Assembly (NCBI GenBank): GCA_964497585.1
Contig: CAZCDS010000067.1
Location: forward strand, 1 to 35,614
Source of the DNA: CAZCDS01 sp964497585
GTDB taxonomy: Bacteria; Desulfobacterota; Desulfomonilia; Desulfomonilales; Desulfomonilaceae
Length of the DNA: 35,614 nucleotides
Direction of reading: 5' to 3'
How positions within the stretch are numbered: the first letter of the stretch is position 1; the number at the start of each line of letters is the position of its first letter. The notes under the pieces were generated by a model, which was not told where the DNA came from, ran no database searches, and worked only from the letters and a program-made list of their open reading frames with translations. This document shows positions 1-8,453 of this stretch, piece by piece. The translations under genes and the position numbers were made by a program.

Positions 1-1
1 C

Positions 2-115
2 CCATACGTCCGGGGAGATCCCTATCACATTCATCATTGGAACGCGAGATGGTATCAAACAGGCCATTCTCCAAGTGTGATCATTGACGCCTTCGTCTAT
101 GCTGAAGTATTCTAA
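2..115 (+). CDS. 3' end of an unidentified gene (partial)
   Basis: An open frame enters from the left edge and ends at TAA 113-115. The 37 visible residues are rich in aromatic and His residues (PYVRGDPYHIHHWNARWY, then a hydrophobic tail ending VYAEVF) and read like real protein. I do not recognise the family. The other two forward frames close sooner or have poorer composition. The start lies outside the window. The kinase gene that follows in the same direction begins 118 bases later, so they could be co-transcribed. Confidence 0.5.
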   Translation, partial: PYVRGDPYHIHHWNARWYQTGHSPSVIIDAFVYAEVF

Positions 116-233
116 AAGCATGGTAAGGATCTGCCTTTGCGGAGGCGCTGTGCTTCGGTCTCCACCGTAGGCGGTTGATCGAGGCGAGCTGCATCGGTTC
201 CGCTGTGGTCGAGTATCCGGAGGGGAGGCAGAT

Positions 234-1772
234 ATGCCTGAGAAGAGTTTTCCGTGGTACAGCGGACTGACCGATGAAATGGTCGAAAAGCGGCGGCGGG
301 AAATCGAGCGGAGTAAAAGGGAATTCTTCGAGGAAGCCAAGGACGGATTCTATATCTCCACGCGTGAGGGGGAGTTCCTCGACTGCAACCCGGCACTGGT
401 AAGAATGCTTGGCTATGAGAGCAGAGCCGAACTTCTCTCCCTTGACCTGAACACCGAGTTGTGGGTCCACGCCGAGGACAGACCTCGATTTCAAGCAATT
501 ATCGAAAAACAGGGCTTCGTGGAGGACTATGAAGGGGGGTTCATGCACAAGAGTGGACGAATCGTGCACGTCAGCCTCTCTTCAAATGTGTGGCGGGACG
601 AAAAGGGTGACATCCGGGGCTATCGCGGATTCGTCGTCGACCGCACCGAGCAGAAGCATATGCACGAACGGCTCGCTGCTTTGGACACCAAGTATCGGGA
701 CCTCTTTGACAACATGCAGGACGGCGTCTTCATCTTCGACAACAGGGGCACCGTGATCGACTGCAACGACGCTATGTGTGACATCGTGGGGCACACTCGG
801 AAGGAGTTCCTGGAGCTGGACTATTACGAGGATCTCTTCGTGAACTCGGACCAGTTTACCGACTTCACCACACGATGCGCAAACCAGGGCAGAGTCAAAG
901 ATCTCGAGGTTCAGATGGTACACAAGGACGGGACGGTCCTTGACGTCTCCATGAGCGGTTATGCCACCCGCAACACCGCGGGCCGGATCATCGGTTACCA
1001 GGGCCTCGTCAGAGACATTACGGAAGCCAAGCGGCTTCGACGGCAATTGATCAGGTCCGAGAAACTCTCCGCGATGGGGAGAATGGCGTCACAGCTTGCT
1101 CACGAGCTCAACAATCCCATTTACGGCATCATGAACTGTCTGGAACTTCTCCAGGATGTCGTGCCCGAGGCAAACAGCAAACGAAGGTACCTCGATCTGG
1201 CCCGAGATGAGTGCAAACGCACATCGGGACTGCTCCTCAAGATGCTCAAGTACTTCAAGCCCGATCAAGACCGTAAGACTCCTACGCAGATAACCAAATT
1301 GCTTGAGGAAACCCTCCTCTTCTATGAAAAGCAGTTGAAAAATCAGAACATCCGGGTCATCAAAGATCTCGATCCGAACCTGCCCCCTCTCATGGCCGTT
1401 GAAAGTCAATTGAAGCAGGTCTTCATTAACATGATCATCAACGCGAATACCGCCATGCCGTCCGGCGGCCGGTTGCGCGTCGCCACCCGCTTCGATCCTG
1501 GCCGGCAGGAAATTCTCGTTTCCATCGAGGATACGGGCGTTGGCATTCCCCGACATAACCTCGACCGAATTTTCGAAGCATTCTTCACGACGAAAAAAGA
1601 GGTGAAAGGTGTCGGCCTCGGATTGAGCATTTGCTTCGAGATAGTCAAACACCACGGCGGCAGAATCGAAGTGGAAAGCGAGCTGAACGTCGGCACCACC
1701 TTTGCACTGATCTTTCCGTGCGATCCGGGCAGCGTAGAAAGCGAAGCAGGCGACGAGAAATCGGATGCGTGA
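234..1772 (+). CDS. PAS-PAS sensor histidine kinase
   Basis: A 512-residue soluble sensor kinase. Two PAS domains occupy about residues 30-140 and 150-265; each ends in the usual PAC-type strand (GYRGFVVDRTEQ and GYQGLVRDITEA). A HisKA dimerisation domain follows with the phospho-acceptor His290 in the motif SQLAHELNNPIYG. The HATPase_c domain shows the N box around NMIINANTAMPSGG, the G1 box VSIEDTGVGIP and the G2 box GVGLGLSICFEIVKHHGG. I see no membrane segment or signal peptide, so it should sense a cytoplasmic cue, perhaps redox or a bound ligand; no haem or flavin ligand can be assigned by eye. It autophosphorylates and passes the phosphate to a response regulator, but none is encoded nearby, so it is an orphan kinase. 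The ATG has a strong GGAGGGGAGG site just upstream. It converges with the chemoreceptor gene. Confidence 0.93.
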   Translation: MPEKSFPWYSGLTDEMVEKRRREIERSKREFFEEAKDGFYISTREGEFLDCNPALVRMLGYESRAELLSLDLNTELWVHAEDRPRFQAIIEKQGFVEDYEGGFMHKSGRIVHVSLSSNVWRDEKGDIRGYRGFVVDRTEQKHMHERLAALDTKYRDLFDNMQDGVFIFDNRGTVIDCNDAMCDIVGHTRKEFLELDYYEDLFVNSDQFTDFTTRCANQGRVKDLEVQMVHKDGTVLDVSMSGYATRNTAGRIIGYQGLVRDITEAKRLRRQLIRSEKLSAMGRMASQLAHELNNPIYGIMNCLELLQDVVPEANSKRRYLDLARDECKRTSGLLLKMLKYFKPDQDRKTPTQITKLLEETLLFYEKQLKNQNIRVIKDLDPNLPPLMAVESQLKQVFINMIINANTAMPSGGRLRVATRFDPGRQEILVSIEDTGVGIPRHNLDRIFEAFFTTKKEVKGVGLGLSICFEIVKHHGGRIEVESELNVGTTFALIFPCDPGSVESEAGDEKSDA

Positions 1773-1866
1773 TCAGGCCCCCCTGACGGGATACTCTTTT
1801 CCTGCAAATCGTTTCTGCAACCGTCTCATACCGACCGCTATGCAGTGCTAGCCCCGACGGGCCGGA

Positions 1867-3498
1867 CTATACCTTGTATCGACCGGCTAAGTCCCTGAGC
1901 ACCTGGCCGATCTGCGAAAGCTGATGCGCGGCCGCCTCCAATTGGGAGGCATTGGAGAGGTTTTGCTGAGCGGCTTGCTCAATGTCGGTCATGGCGCTTG
2001 CAACCTGATCCACTCCGCTGAATTGCTGCTCACTTGCACCGCGAATGACTGCCGCGACCTGAGATGACTCTGAAACATTGTCAGCCAGGACGCGAATCGA
2101 TTCTCCAGCCAGGACCGACTGCTTAACGCCTGCATCAACCGCGCCCGATCCTTCTGCCGTGGCTCTGACTACCGCGTTGACCGATTCTTGAATCTCTTCA
2201 AGTCGTGCATACACCTGCTTCGTCGCCTCCCGGGACTGGTCCGAAAGACTTTTCATTTCGTGTGCCACTACGCTGAAGCCCTGACCCGTCTCTCCCGCCC
2301 TCGCGGCCTCTATGGAAGCGTTGACGGCAAGAACGTTGGATTGAGAGGCAATATCCTGGACCGTCGCGATGATCTCTTCAATGGCCTCGGCGTTTCCACT
2401 CAGCTTCTCGACGGTTTTTCCCACGGAACTCATCTGCTCACGGATCAGTTGCATCCTGTCCACCGTGCCCTCGGTGGCCGCGAGGCCGGAGCCGGAAGTC
2501 TCAACGGCCGATTGAGAAGAGCGGGCCAGATCCTTGGCCTTCTCGCTCGAGACCCGGACCGCCTCTCTCATCTGCTGCACGGTCGCTGTTGTCTGAGTGA
2601 CCGCGCTGACCGTTCGGGATATGGCGGCGGAAAGCTCGGACACCGATGCCGAGATCTCCCCTGACGATGTGGCAAGCCGGTCGACCTCACCGAGGATTTG
2701 TCGGGTGTGACCTTCGAGCATATCCGCCATGTTGTTCAACGCAATACCGAGGCGTCCGACTTCGTCCCGTTTTCTTCCCGTTTTGACTCGGTGGGTGAGG
2801 TCCCCTCTACTGATGGCTTCGGCGAGGCTGACAGCCTCGATGAGCGATCTACGCGTGCTGCCGCCCATCACGTAGTTCTTTATAAATGAGGCTGCAACTA
2901 CCGCTATCGCCAGCAGGATCATCACGAGCCGAACGGAGCCGGTCCAGTCAATCGCGCTCTTCCGCTTTTCCGTGATTCGTCGTTTCTCAGCGGCCGTGAA
3001 TTCCGACATTTTCGCGCTGAACTGATCGAAAAGTCTTCGGCCTTCCTGCTGCAATACCCGGCTGCGGAGATCACCGAGCTTTCCTGATTCGCTCATCTGC
3101 TTTGGCAACTCGATGAGAACCGAAGCATGGTTTTTCCACCAGGCTTCAAGGTCCTGCTCCGCCTGACCGATGAGATCCGCTTCCGACTGATCAGCTACCT
3201 GCTTCTTCAACTCTGTCAATTCGGCTGAAGCAGTCCTATGGGCCTGCCGGGCCGCACTGAGAAGTTGCTCTCCTCCGGTAATGACGTATATGTGCAAATC
3301 CACTGCGGCTTGAAGGACCGTTCTCTCGATCGATCCGGCTTTATCGACCAGGCCGTGCCTCCTGTCAACGAAGCCGGAAAAATCCAGGAGAGTCTGCAAG
3401 CCGCTCAAGCCAAAAGCGGCGAGACCGAGCGTCAGGGTGATCGGCAGGAGACTTCCGATCATCGTTTTGGCTGTCAATCCTAGTCTAGCATGCTGCAT
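1867..3498 (-). CDS. methyl-accepting chemotaxis protein
   Basis: A 543-residue chemoreceptor. A first membrane helix lies near residues 14-36 (MIGSLLPITLTLGLAAFGL). A short periplasmic, mostly helical sensor of about 150 residues follows, then a second helix (LVMILLAIAVVAASFI). After that come a HAMP linker (DEVGRLGIALNNMADML) and a long cytoplasmic signalling coiled coil. The hairpin tip that binds CheA/CheW reads NVLAVNASIEAARAGETGQG, close to the canonical MCP tip. I chose the ATG at 3498 because GGAGG stands five bases before it; upstream GTG and ATG codons in frame have weak sites. The ligand is unknown. No che genes are nearby, so it is a stand-alone receptor. It converges with the kinase gene with only 94 bases between them. 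Confidence 0.93.
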   Translation of the reverse strand: MQHARLGLTAKTMIGSLLPITLTLGLAAFGLSGLQTLLDFSGFVDRRHGLVDKAGSIERTVLQAAVDLHIYVITGGEQLLSAARQAHRTASAELTELKKQVADQSEADLIGQAEQDLEAWWKNHASVLIELPKQMSESGKLGDLRSRVLQQEGRRLFDQFSAKMSEFTAAEKRRITEKRKSAIDWTGSVRLVMILLAIAVVAASFIKNYVMGGSTRRSLIEAVSLAEAISRGDLTHRVKTGRKRDEVGRLGIALNNMADMLEGHTRQILGEVDRLATSSGEISASVSELSAAISRTVSAVTQTTATVQQMREAVRVSSEKAKDLARSSQSAVETSGSGLAATEGTVDRMQLIREQMSSVGKTVEKLSGNAEAIEEIIATVQDIASQSNVLAVNASIEAARAGETGQGFSVVAHEMKSLSDQSREATKQVYARLEEIQESVNAVVRATAEGSGAVDAGVKQSVLAGESIRVLADNVSESSQVAAVIRGASEQQFSGVDQVASAMTDIEQAAQQNLSNASQLEAAAHQLSQIGQVLRDLAGRYKV

Positions 3499-4196
3499 TG
3501 CGGCCTCCATTGCCCCCCGAGAGGAGAGTTGTTTCCACACTCAGCGGTATCCGCGCAACCGAACGCCGCCAAGGGGCCTCGACTTATTGAAACCCGGATG
3601 GATATCTCCACTGGCGACTCGTACAGCTGATCGCTCTTCACGCGGAGTCCTCCGCGTCCTGCCGGGACGCTTTGCAGCCGTCACGAGCCCGGGGGCCGAT
3701 TTACAGGGCACACGGTCGATGACGTTCGGATGCTCGGCAGATTTTTCAGTGGAATGCCGTAATCGGCGATGAGGCTCATGAGGGTCGTACGGCGGACCAA
3801 CTTCGGTAGATCAAAGAGACCTAGACGACCCGCTTGCAACGATGGAGCAGCGAACGAATCCGCGATCTCCCACGAAGGTCTTGTTTTTCCCCTCGTCATA
3901 AAGCCCGCGGGAGGTTTCTTCTCACAAGAAACAGCCTCCCGCAGTGAGGTTCGCGGTTTCGCGTTCCCCGGCTCCATAGACCCATGGAGCCACAAAACGG
4001 AATGAGCCGAGACAGGTTTTCCGTTCATGATTACCCCGTCTCCGCTACGACGACAGCTTACAGACTTTCGTCACCTCGTTCAGCCGAGAGCGATCAGCAC
4101 TTCTTTTAAAATACAACGGCCCCGGAGTGTGAGTCAATGGCCGACGGCGCCCTGCTACAGACTTGTCCGCCGTGGACCCGGCAAGTCTCCGACAGC
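3499..4196. other. gene-free stretch with two hairpins
   Basis: About 700 bases with no frame I can defend. The longest frames here have no ribosome site and no family resemblance. The stretch separates the upstream side of the chemoreceptor gene from the end of the DUF2062 gene. Its only clear structure is a pair of perfect inverted repeats at 3907-3942 and 3970-3991, listed separately. Confidence 0.6.
3907..3991. repeat. two consecutive perfect inverted repeats
   Basis: GCGGGAGG at 3907-3914 pairs with CCTCCCGC at 3935-3942, with an inner TTTCTT/AAGAAA extension. A second stem, GGCTCCAT at 3970-3977 with ATGGAGCC at 3984-3991, follows 27 bases later. Neither is followed by a clear run of T on either strand, so a plain intrinsic terminator is not well supported. 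They lie upstream of the chemoreceptor gene on the minus strand and could belong to its leader RNA. Confidence 0.5.
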
Positions 4197-4826
4197 CTAC
4201 GACGATGGCCCTTCGGGCGACGCGCCACGGGTAAGGCGCTCCTCGAATTCTCTCAGGAGGATCTCGTAAGAGACTCCCATCTTTTCGGCCTTGCGCTTGT
4301 GTCGAATCCGCTGAACGTGATAGCAGACCACATACCCGATCAGGGCGCTGAGAGGAGCGACAATAGAAGCCGTCACCAACCAGCGCTTGAGGAATTCCCA
4401 GCCGAGGAGCACGAAGGAATACAATGAGTCCCAGAAATAACCCTGCTCAAAAACAGGTGAAATGAGCTGCCGAAATGCTTCCTCACTCATCACGGACGCG
4501 TTTCCGACCAGCAGGGACCCGAAATAATAATACCCGTAATACATCGGCACGAAACTGAAGGGATTGGTCACCCAGGTGAAAGCAAAAGCTATCATCGAGT
4601 TGAAGCGAAAAACCAACCGGAGGAGGCCCAGACAAATCACCTGCCCCCCCACGGGGACGCCGAAACCCACCGCCAGGCCCACCGCTGCTCCCCGGGCATC
4701 AAACCAAGGCGGATTCTTGGAGGAAACAAGGGGCTCGACGAAATACCTGTGGAGCACATCAAGAATCCTGTGCACGAAGTCTTTTGGCCGCAGTGGCGGT
4801 CTTATCTCGGTCCAATCGTCGTCCAT
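4197..4826 (-). CDS. DUF2062 family membrane protein
   Basis: A 209-residue membrane protein of the DUF2062 type. A basic amphipathic N-terminal region precedes the conserved hydrophobic core, where the sequence reads GLAVGFGVPVGGQVICLGLL, then FNSMIAFAFTWVTNPF with the typical NP turn, then PMYYGYYYFGSLL. A further helix near residues 155-185 leads into a basic cytoplasmic tail. DUF2062 proteins are inner-membrane proteins of uncertain role, sometimes linked to glycosyltransferases or lipid handling. The ATG at 4826 has AAGGA/GGAGG upstream; an in-frame GTG 25 codons earlier gives a poor extension and was rejected. It stands alone on the minus strand. Confidence 0.85.
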   Translation of the reverse strand: MDDDWTEIRPPLRPKDFVHRILDVLHRYFVEPLVSSKNPPWFDARGAAVGLAVGFGVPVGGQVICLGLLRLVFRFNSMIAFAFTWVTNPFSFVPMYYGYYYFGSLLVGNASVMSEEAFRQLISPVFEQGYFWDSLYSFVLLGWEFLKRWLVTASIVAPLSALIGYVVCYHVQRIRHKRKAEKMGVSYEILLREFEERLTRGASPEGPSS

Positions 4827-5297
4827 TCCCTCCAATCCTTTGTCAGCACCTGCTCTGGGTTCGTCCTGCCCCCACTGCCCTTCGGCAGGGGGAAACGCCA
4901 CAATCTGTTACCACCGCGTCGGTCATCCTTCAATACGATTCTCTCGGTAGCGGCAAAAACGGTCCGTCTGCAATGGAAGTCGATCAAAGCCGTGCGCAGG
5001 AGTCAGGACGTCTTGCTCCCTGCGATTCCGCTCGGGGTAGCACCCGGGCGACTGACTCCGGTACGTGGACTCACCCGGGAACCTCGATAATGACCGAGAA
5101 CTCTTATACTTAGGGAGACCACCATAAAGGATTTGACAAAACCGTCGGCCCGGATATGATCCTCCGGTGAAATCGGCCGAGTCGGATGAGAGAGACAAAC
5201 AGTACGGCAAGGCTATTCGCATCCAACGCGCGATCCTGCTCCGTTCCGGGTCTGACCGCGGTCTTCACTCACACGCATCAATTCCGGGAGAAGCGCC
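4827..5297. other. intergenic region between divergent genes
   Basis: About 470 bases between the DUF2062 gene and the thymidylate-synthase-like gene. It contains one good sigma70-type promoter facing right (5133-5160). A 44-codon GTG frame starting at 5167, close to the predicted transcription start, overlaps the next start codon; it is treated under findings because nothing else supports it. I see no other gene. Confidence 0.55.
5133..5160 (+). promoter_or_regulatory. sigma70 promoter for the thymidylate-synthase-like gene
   Basis: TTGACA at 5133-5138 and TATGAT at 5155-5160 are separated by 16 bases. Transcription should start near 5167, giving a leader of about 130 bases before the ATG at 5298. 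Confidence 0.6.
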
Positions 5298-6017
5298 ATG
5301 AAACCGATCTTCATTGAAGCAACGACCATACCCGACGCGTGGTTCCAATGCCTTTACACGCTCATCGCCGAATCACGTAAACCGGACGGTGCGGCCCGGC
5401 GCTACACCGTGGACACCGGTTCCAACCCCGGGGCGGACCGAATTGAATTCGATATGGCCATGGTGCATATTAGACAACCCGGCGTACGCCCCCTTTTGCC
5501 ACAGATTCCCGAGCATCTCAATCTACCGCCGGTTGCCGACGAGCAGTACCTCGCCGAATACATGCCCTATCTCCTGTCATCCGAGAAGGCTCCCCATGAG
5601 CATTACACGTATGGTGAACGCCTCCAGGTTGCATGGCAATACGTCATCGACTACTACCGGAAGCACGGAGGCCGCACAAACCGGATGTGCATGGAAGTGG
5701 GCCGACCGGAGGACGTCTTTTTCTACGACGATGAGGATGGATCTTCCCCCTGTATGAGACTCGTGGACACCCGGATCATGGACGACAAGCTGCACTGGAT
5801 CGTCTATTTCAGATCATGGAATCTCTGGTCCGGATTCCCCGTTAATCTGGCCGGGTTGCAGCAAGCCAAAGAAATCATGGCCATGGAGATCGGTGTGGAG
5901 GACGGCGAGATCGTGGCGGTCTCAAAGGGCCTGAATATCCGTGATTACAATATTGAGGTCGCCTTGATGAGGCTGCAAAAGGATACGAGCATCCAACTGG
6001 GGGAGCGACGGGAATAG
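5298..6017 (+). CDS. thymidylate synthase-fold protein with altered active site
   Basis: A 239-residue protein whose C-terminal half follows the thymidylate synthase (ThyA) plan, more like the short archaeal forms than E. coli ThyA (264 aa). The Pro-Cys pair at 151-152 (SSPCMRL) matches the catalytic Cys146 region. FRSWNLWSGFPVNLAGL at about 171-187 matches the RSxDxxxGxPxN segment, with Arg172, Ser173 and Asn183 kept. Two things differ: the Asp of RSxD (E. coli Asp169) is Asn175, and the His-x-Tyr pair that holds the dUMP ribose (E. coli His207/Tyr209) appears as Asn213/Arg215 in KGLNIRDYN. The nucleophile is therefore kept but substrate contacts change, so the true substrate is uncertain. 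It may be a divergent thymidylate synthase, a related pyrimidine-modifying enzyme, or a non-catalytic relative. GGGAG lies just before the ATG. Confidence 0.7.
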   Translation: MKPIFIEATTIPDAWFQCLYTLIAESRKPDGAARRYTVDTGSNPGADRIEFDMAMVHIRQPGVRPLLPQIPEHLNLPPVADEQYLAEYMPYLLSSEKAPHEHYTYGERLQVAWQYVIDYYRKHGGRTNRMCMEVGRPEDVFFYDDEDGSSPCMRLVDTRIMDDKLHWIVYFRSWNLWSGFPVNLAGLQQAKEIMAMEIGVEDGEIVAVSKGLNIRDYNIEVALMRLQKDTSIQLGERRE

Positions 6018-6305
6018 CCGCCGATTCTATCGCACGGCTCTAAAACCATCCCCTATTACCGTACGGGGGGAGCCCGCGGTATCTTTTTGACCTGACGGCA
6101 CAGGGGGGGACTCTCATGTCCTGCGTGCCGCGGGATTGTGCCTTGGAGTGCTTGGAGACGGGTATCACCGGACAGGCAAAACGATCTCCATCAGGAGCGC
6201 GGTGTCTGATTTACGCGCAAAATTCACCCGATTTTTCGATCAGCCGTTCGTCCGTCAGCCAGGGCCAGAGCCGGTACCAACCGCAATCTGGTCTTCCCCA
6301 TCCCC

Positions 6306-6842
6306 CTACTTGTTGTTCTGGCCCCATTGGAGGGGAGCCCTGGTCTTGGGCTCAGCGGGCTTTACTTCGACCTGCCCCCACTTCATCGATTTCTTGCCCT
6401 TTAATTCGGGCAGACCGGCTCCAGGCTTCTTGGTTTCAATCGTCGTCTGCGGTTTCTCGGGCTTCTTGGTCGCGGTCGGCTTGGGTTTCTCGATAGGCCT
6501 TGGCTCAGTGGTCAGAGCGGGTCTCGTTCGAGACCGAGATCTGCGAGGCACCATTTCCGCGGGCGGCTGATCGACCGCTTCCCGCCTTCGCGCGGGCCTC
6601 CTCACACTCGGTGCCTCCTCTTCTTCCTCCTCCGTGGTCACTTGAGAGGGGGTGTAGTAGATGTCCAACTCCTGGAAAGACTTTGTCGGATTGGTGAAAT
6701 TGCGCTGTAAGGGAAAATCTTTCTCAGTGATCGTCGCGTCGTACGTTTCATCGGGATTCCAGAAGATCTCCGCGGCACAGCCGACACCGGCCAGGACGAT
6801 GATAAACATCGATGTCAGGACGGGAATGAGAAGACGTTTCAT
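6306..6842 (-). CDS. small secreted Pro/Lys-rich protein
   Basis: A 178-residue protein of no family I recognise. It starts with a signal sequence (MKRLLIPVLTSMFIIVLAGV, then GCAAE). The AGVGC run could be a lipobox, with Cys22 as the lipidated residue, or the protein may be cut after CAA. The mature part is short and acidic at first (a run of Glu near residue 70). It then becomes a low-complexity Arg/Pro/Lys-rich tail, probably disordered. The ATG at 6842 was chosen because AAGGAG precedes it; the upstream in-frame start adds 27 residues without a ribosome site. It converges with the thymidylate-synthase-like gene. Confidence 0.7.
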   Translation of the reverse strand: MKRLLIPVLTSMFIIVLAGVGCAAEIFWNPDETYDATITEKDFPLQRNFTNPTKSFQELDIYYTPSQVTTEEEEEEAPSVRRPARRREAVDQPPAEMVPRRSRSRTRPALTTEPRPIEKPKPTATKKPEKPQTTIETKKPGAGLPELKGKKSMKWGQVEVKPAEPKTRAPLQWGQNNK

Positions 6843-7215
6843 GGCACACTCCTTGGAGGTGTTCGACACTCGATCAGCAACGCCGCGCTTTCGCACTGCA
6901 CGTGCAAGCTCGACGGTATTCATGGTATCACAGACACGTATAATTGGTCAATATCACTGACAGGAATCGAACATGTGGCACCATTCCACTTTCTGAGGTA
7001 GGAAATGCCGCGTGACGATGTCGGCCTTGATCTCCCTTCAGGAAGAGGATGACAGCCTGGTGCACACTTGAGCCCGGAAATCTGATACTAAGGACGTACG
7101 AAGGAAAAGACTCAGCGATTCGCTCCGTTTCTTTCGGGACCGGAGTCTCACGGGATCTTGTGGGACATGGCACGAACCGGGCTTACGACCCCGGTGGCAC
7201 GGGGGCGAGGAAGCG
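6843..7215. other. divergent intergenic region
   Basis: About 370 bases between two divergent genes, expected to hold both promoters. I see no convincing -35/-10 pair, RNA gene or further ORF here. Confidence 0.4.
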
Positions 7216-8415
7216 ATGACCAATTGGCATTTACTTCTGGGGATCGCGGTGCTGGCATTCGCCCCCGGTTTGTTTTGGCTCTGGTACTTCTACAAGAAAG
7301 ACACGCTGGAACCAGAGCCGCTCCACATGGTCCGGAATTGCTTTCTCCTGGGGATCATCGCGATAATCCCTCCCGCAGTCGTTGAATCGATCCTCCGGTT
7401 CCATCACTTGATCGACTCGGTCGCGGTGGCGCCCATCATTGAAGAGTGCGCCAAATTTCTTGTGGTGAGGCTGTTCGTCTACCCTCATCGCGAGTTCGAC
7501 GAACCCATGGATGGAGTAGTGTACGCGTGCGCGGCGGCCTTGGGGTTCGCTTCGATCGAGAACGCATTCTACCTCTACCACGAATATGAGAAAACTGCCG
7601 GTTCATTGGCCACGGTAACCATTATTCGGGCATTTCTGTCGGTGCCGGGGCACGCTGCCTTTTCCATCATGTGGGGATACGCGCTCGGAGTTGCCAAGTT
7701 CCTCGACCGAGACAAGCGTACGCCGCTCGTGTTGATGGGACTGTTGTCGGCCATCGGGTTGCACGCGCTCTTCAACTCGCTGGCAATCCTCGGACCTCTC
7801 TGGCCCCTGGCGATGCTCGTCCTCATTCCCTTCATGTGGCAGTTGGTCACGAAGAAAATCACCGCCGCTATCACCATGTCGCCCCACATGTCGGACGAAC
7901 TTCCCGAAGCCGAGAACGAGACCGCGCAGGGCGGAATGGTCACAGCGGGCCGAATGCCCTGGTACGAAAATCGAATTCTCGTGGTTGTGCTCATGTTCCT
8001 TCCCACGTTCCCCATCGGGATGTACGGCCTCTGGAAGACCACGAAGTTTCCCCTGCCGGTGAAGGCCGCATATTTGGCCCTGTGGACGGTAACATTGGGA
8101 ACCGTAGGCTACGTGGCGCTTTTCGGGGACGCCCGAGCGATAGCTCTGGTGGAGGCCTGCCGGTCAGGGGACCTGCAGACCGCGCAACAGCTTATCGATG
8201 CGGGAGTGGATATGAACGCGAGGTCTCCCGAAGGGAAAACGCCGCTCATGGTGGCCGCGGAGCGCGGGCACCTGCCTGTCGTCCAGCTCCTCGTGGCCAA
8301 AGGGGCAGAGATCAACGCGAAAGACAACTCCGGCAGGACAGCGCTTGCTTTGGCTAGAGAAAACGGCCGGGAAGGGGTGGCAATCCTGCTGCTGAAGCAT
8401 GGCGGCACGCGATAG
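7216..8415 (+). CDS. PrsW-type intramembrane protease fused to ankyrin repeats
   Basis: A 399-residue polytopic membrane protein. The first 215 residues match the PrsW (CAAX-protease superfamily) plan. They show the Glu-Glu pair at 76-77 (APIIEECAK), the second motif EFDEPMDGVVYA at 93-104 leading to GFASIEN at 110-116, His146 in a membrane helix (SVPGHAAFS), and His183 (GLHALFN). PrsW of Bacillus cleaves an anti-sigma factor within the membrane. After two more helices (about 252-305) the chain ends in about three ankyrin repeats (about 306-397; motifs DAGVDMNARSPEGKTPLMVA and KGAEINAKDNSGRTALALA). The ankyrin tail probably lies in the cytoplasm and may recruit substrate or restrain the protease. 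GAGGAAG precedes the ATG. It converges with the TPR gene. Confidence 0.85.
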   Translation: MTNWHLLLGIAVLAFAPGLFWLWYFYKKDTLEPEPLHMVRNCFLLGIIAIIPPAVVESILRFHHLIDSVAVAPIIEECAKFLVVRLFVYPHREFDEPMDGVVYACAAALGFASIENAFYLYHEYEKTAGSLATVTIIRAFLSVPGHAAFSIMWGYALGVAKFLDRDKRTPLVLMGLLSAIGLHALFNSLAILGPLWPLAMLVLIPFMWQLVTKKITAAITMSPHMSDELPEAENETAQGGMVTAGRMPWYENRILVVVLMFLPTFPIGMYGLWKTTKFPLPVKAAYLALWTVTLGTVGYVALFGDARAIALVEACRSGDLQTAQQLIDAGVDMNARSPEGKTPLMVAAERGHLPVVQLLVAKGAEINAKDNSGRTALALARENGREGVAILLLKHGGTR

Positions 8416-8453
8416 GCCGCGGACGGTCAGAACCGCGCCGTTCGCGGTATCAA

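Noticed and set aside
3681..4028. 115-codon minus-strand gene
   Set aside because: No ribosome site, it contains both hairpins, and it has no family resemblance.
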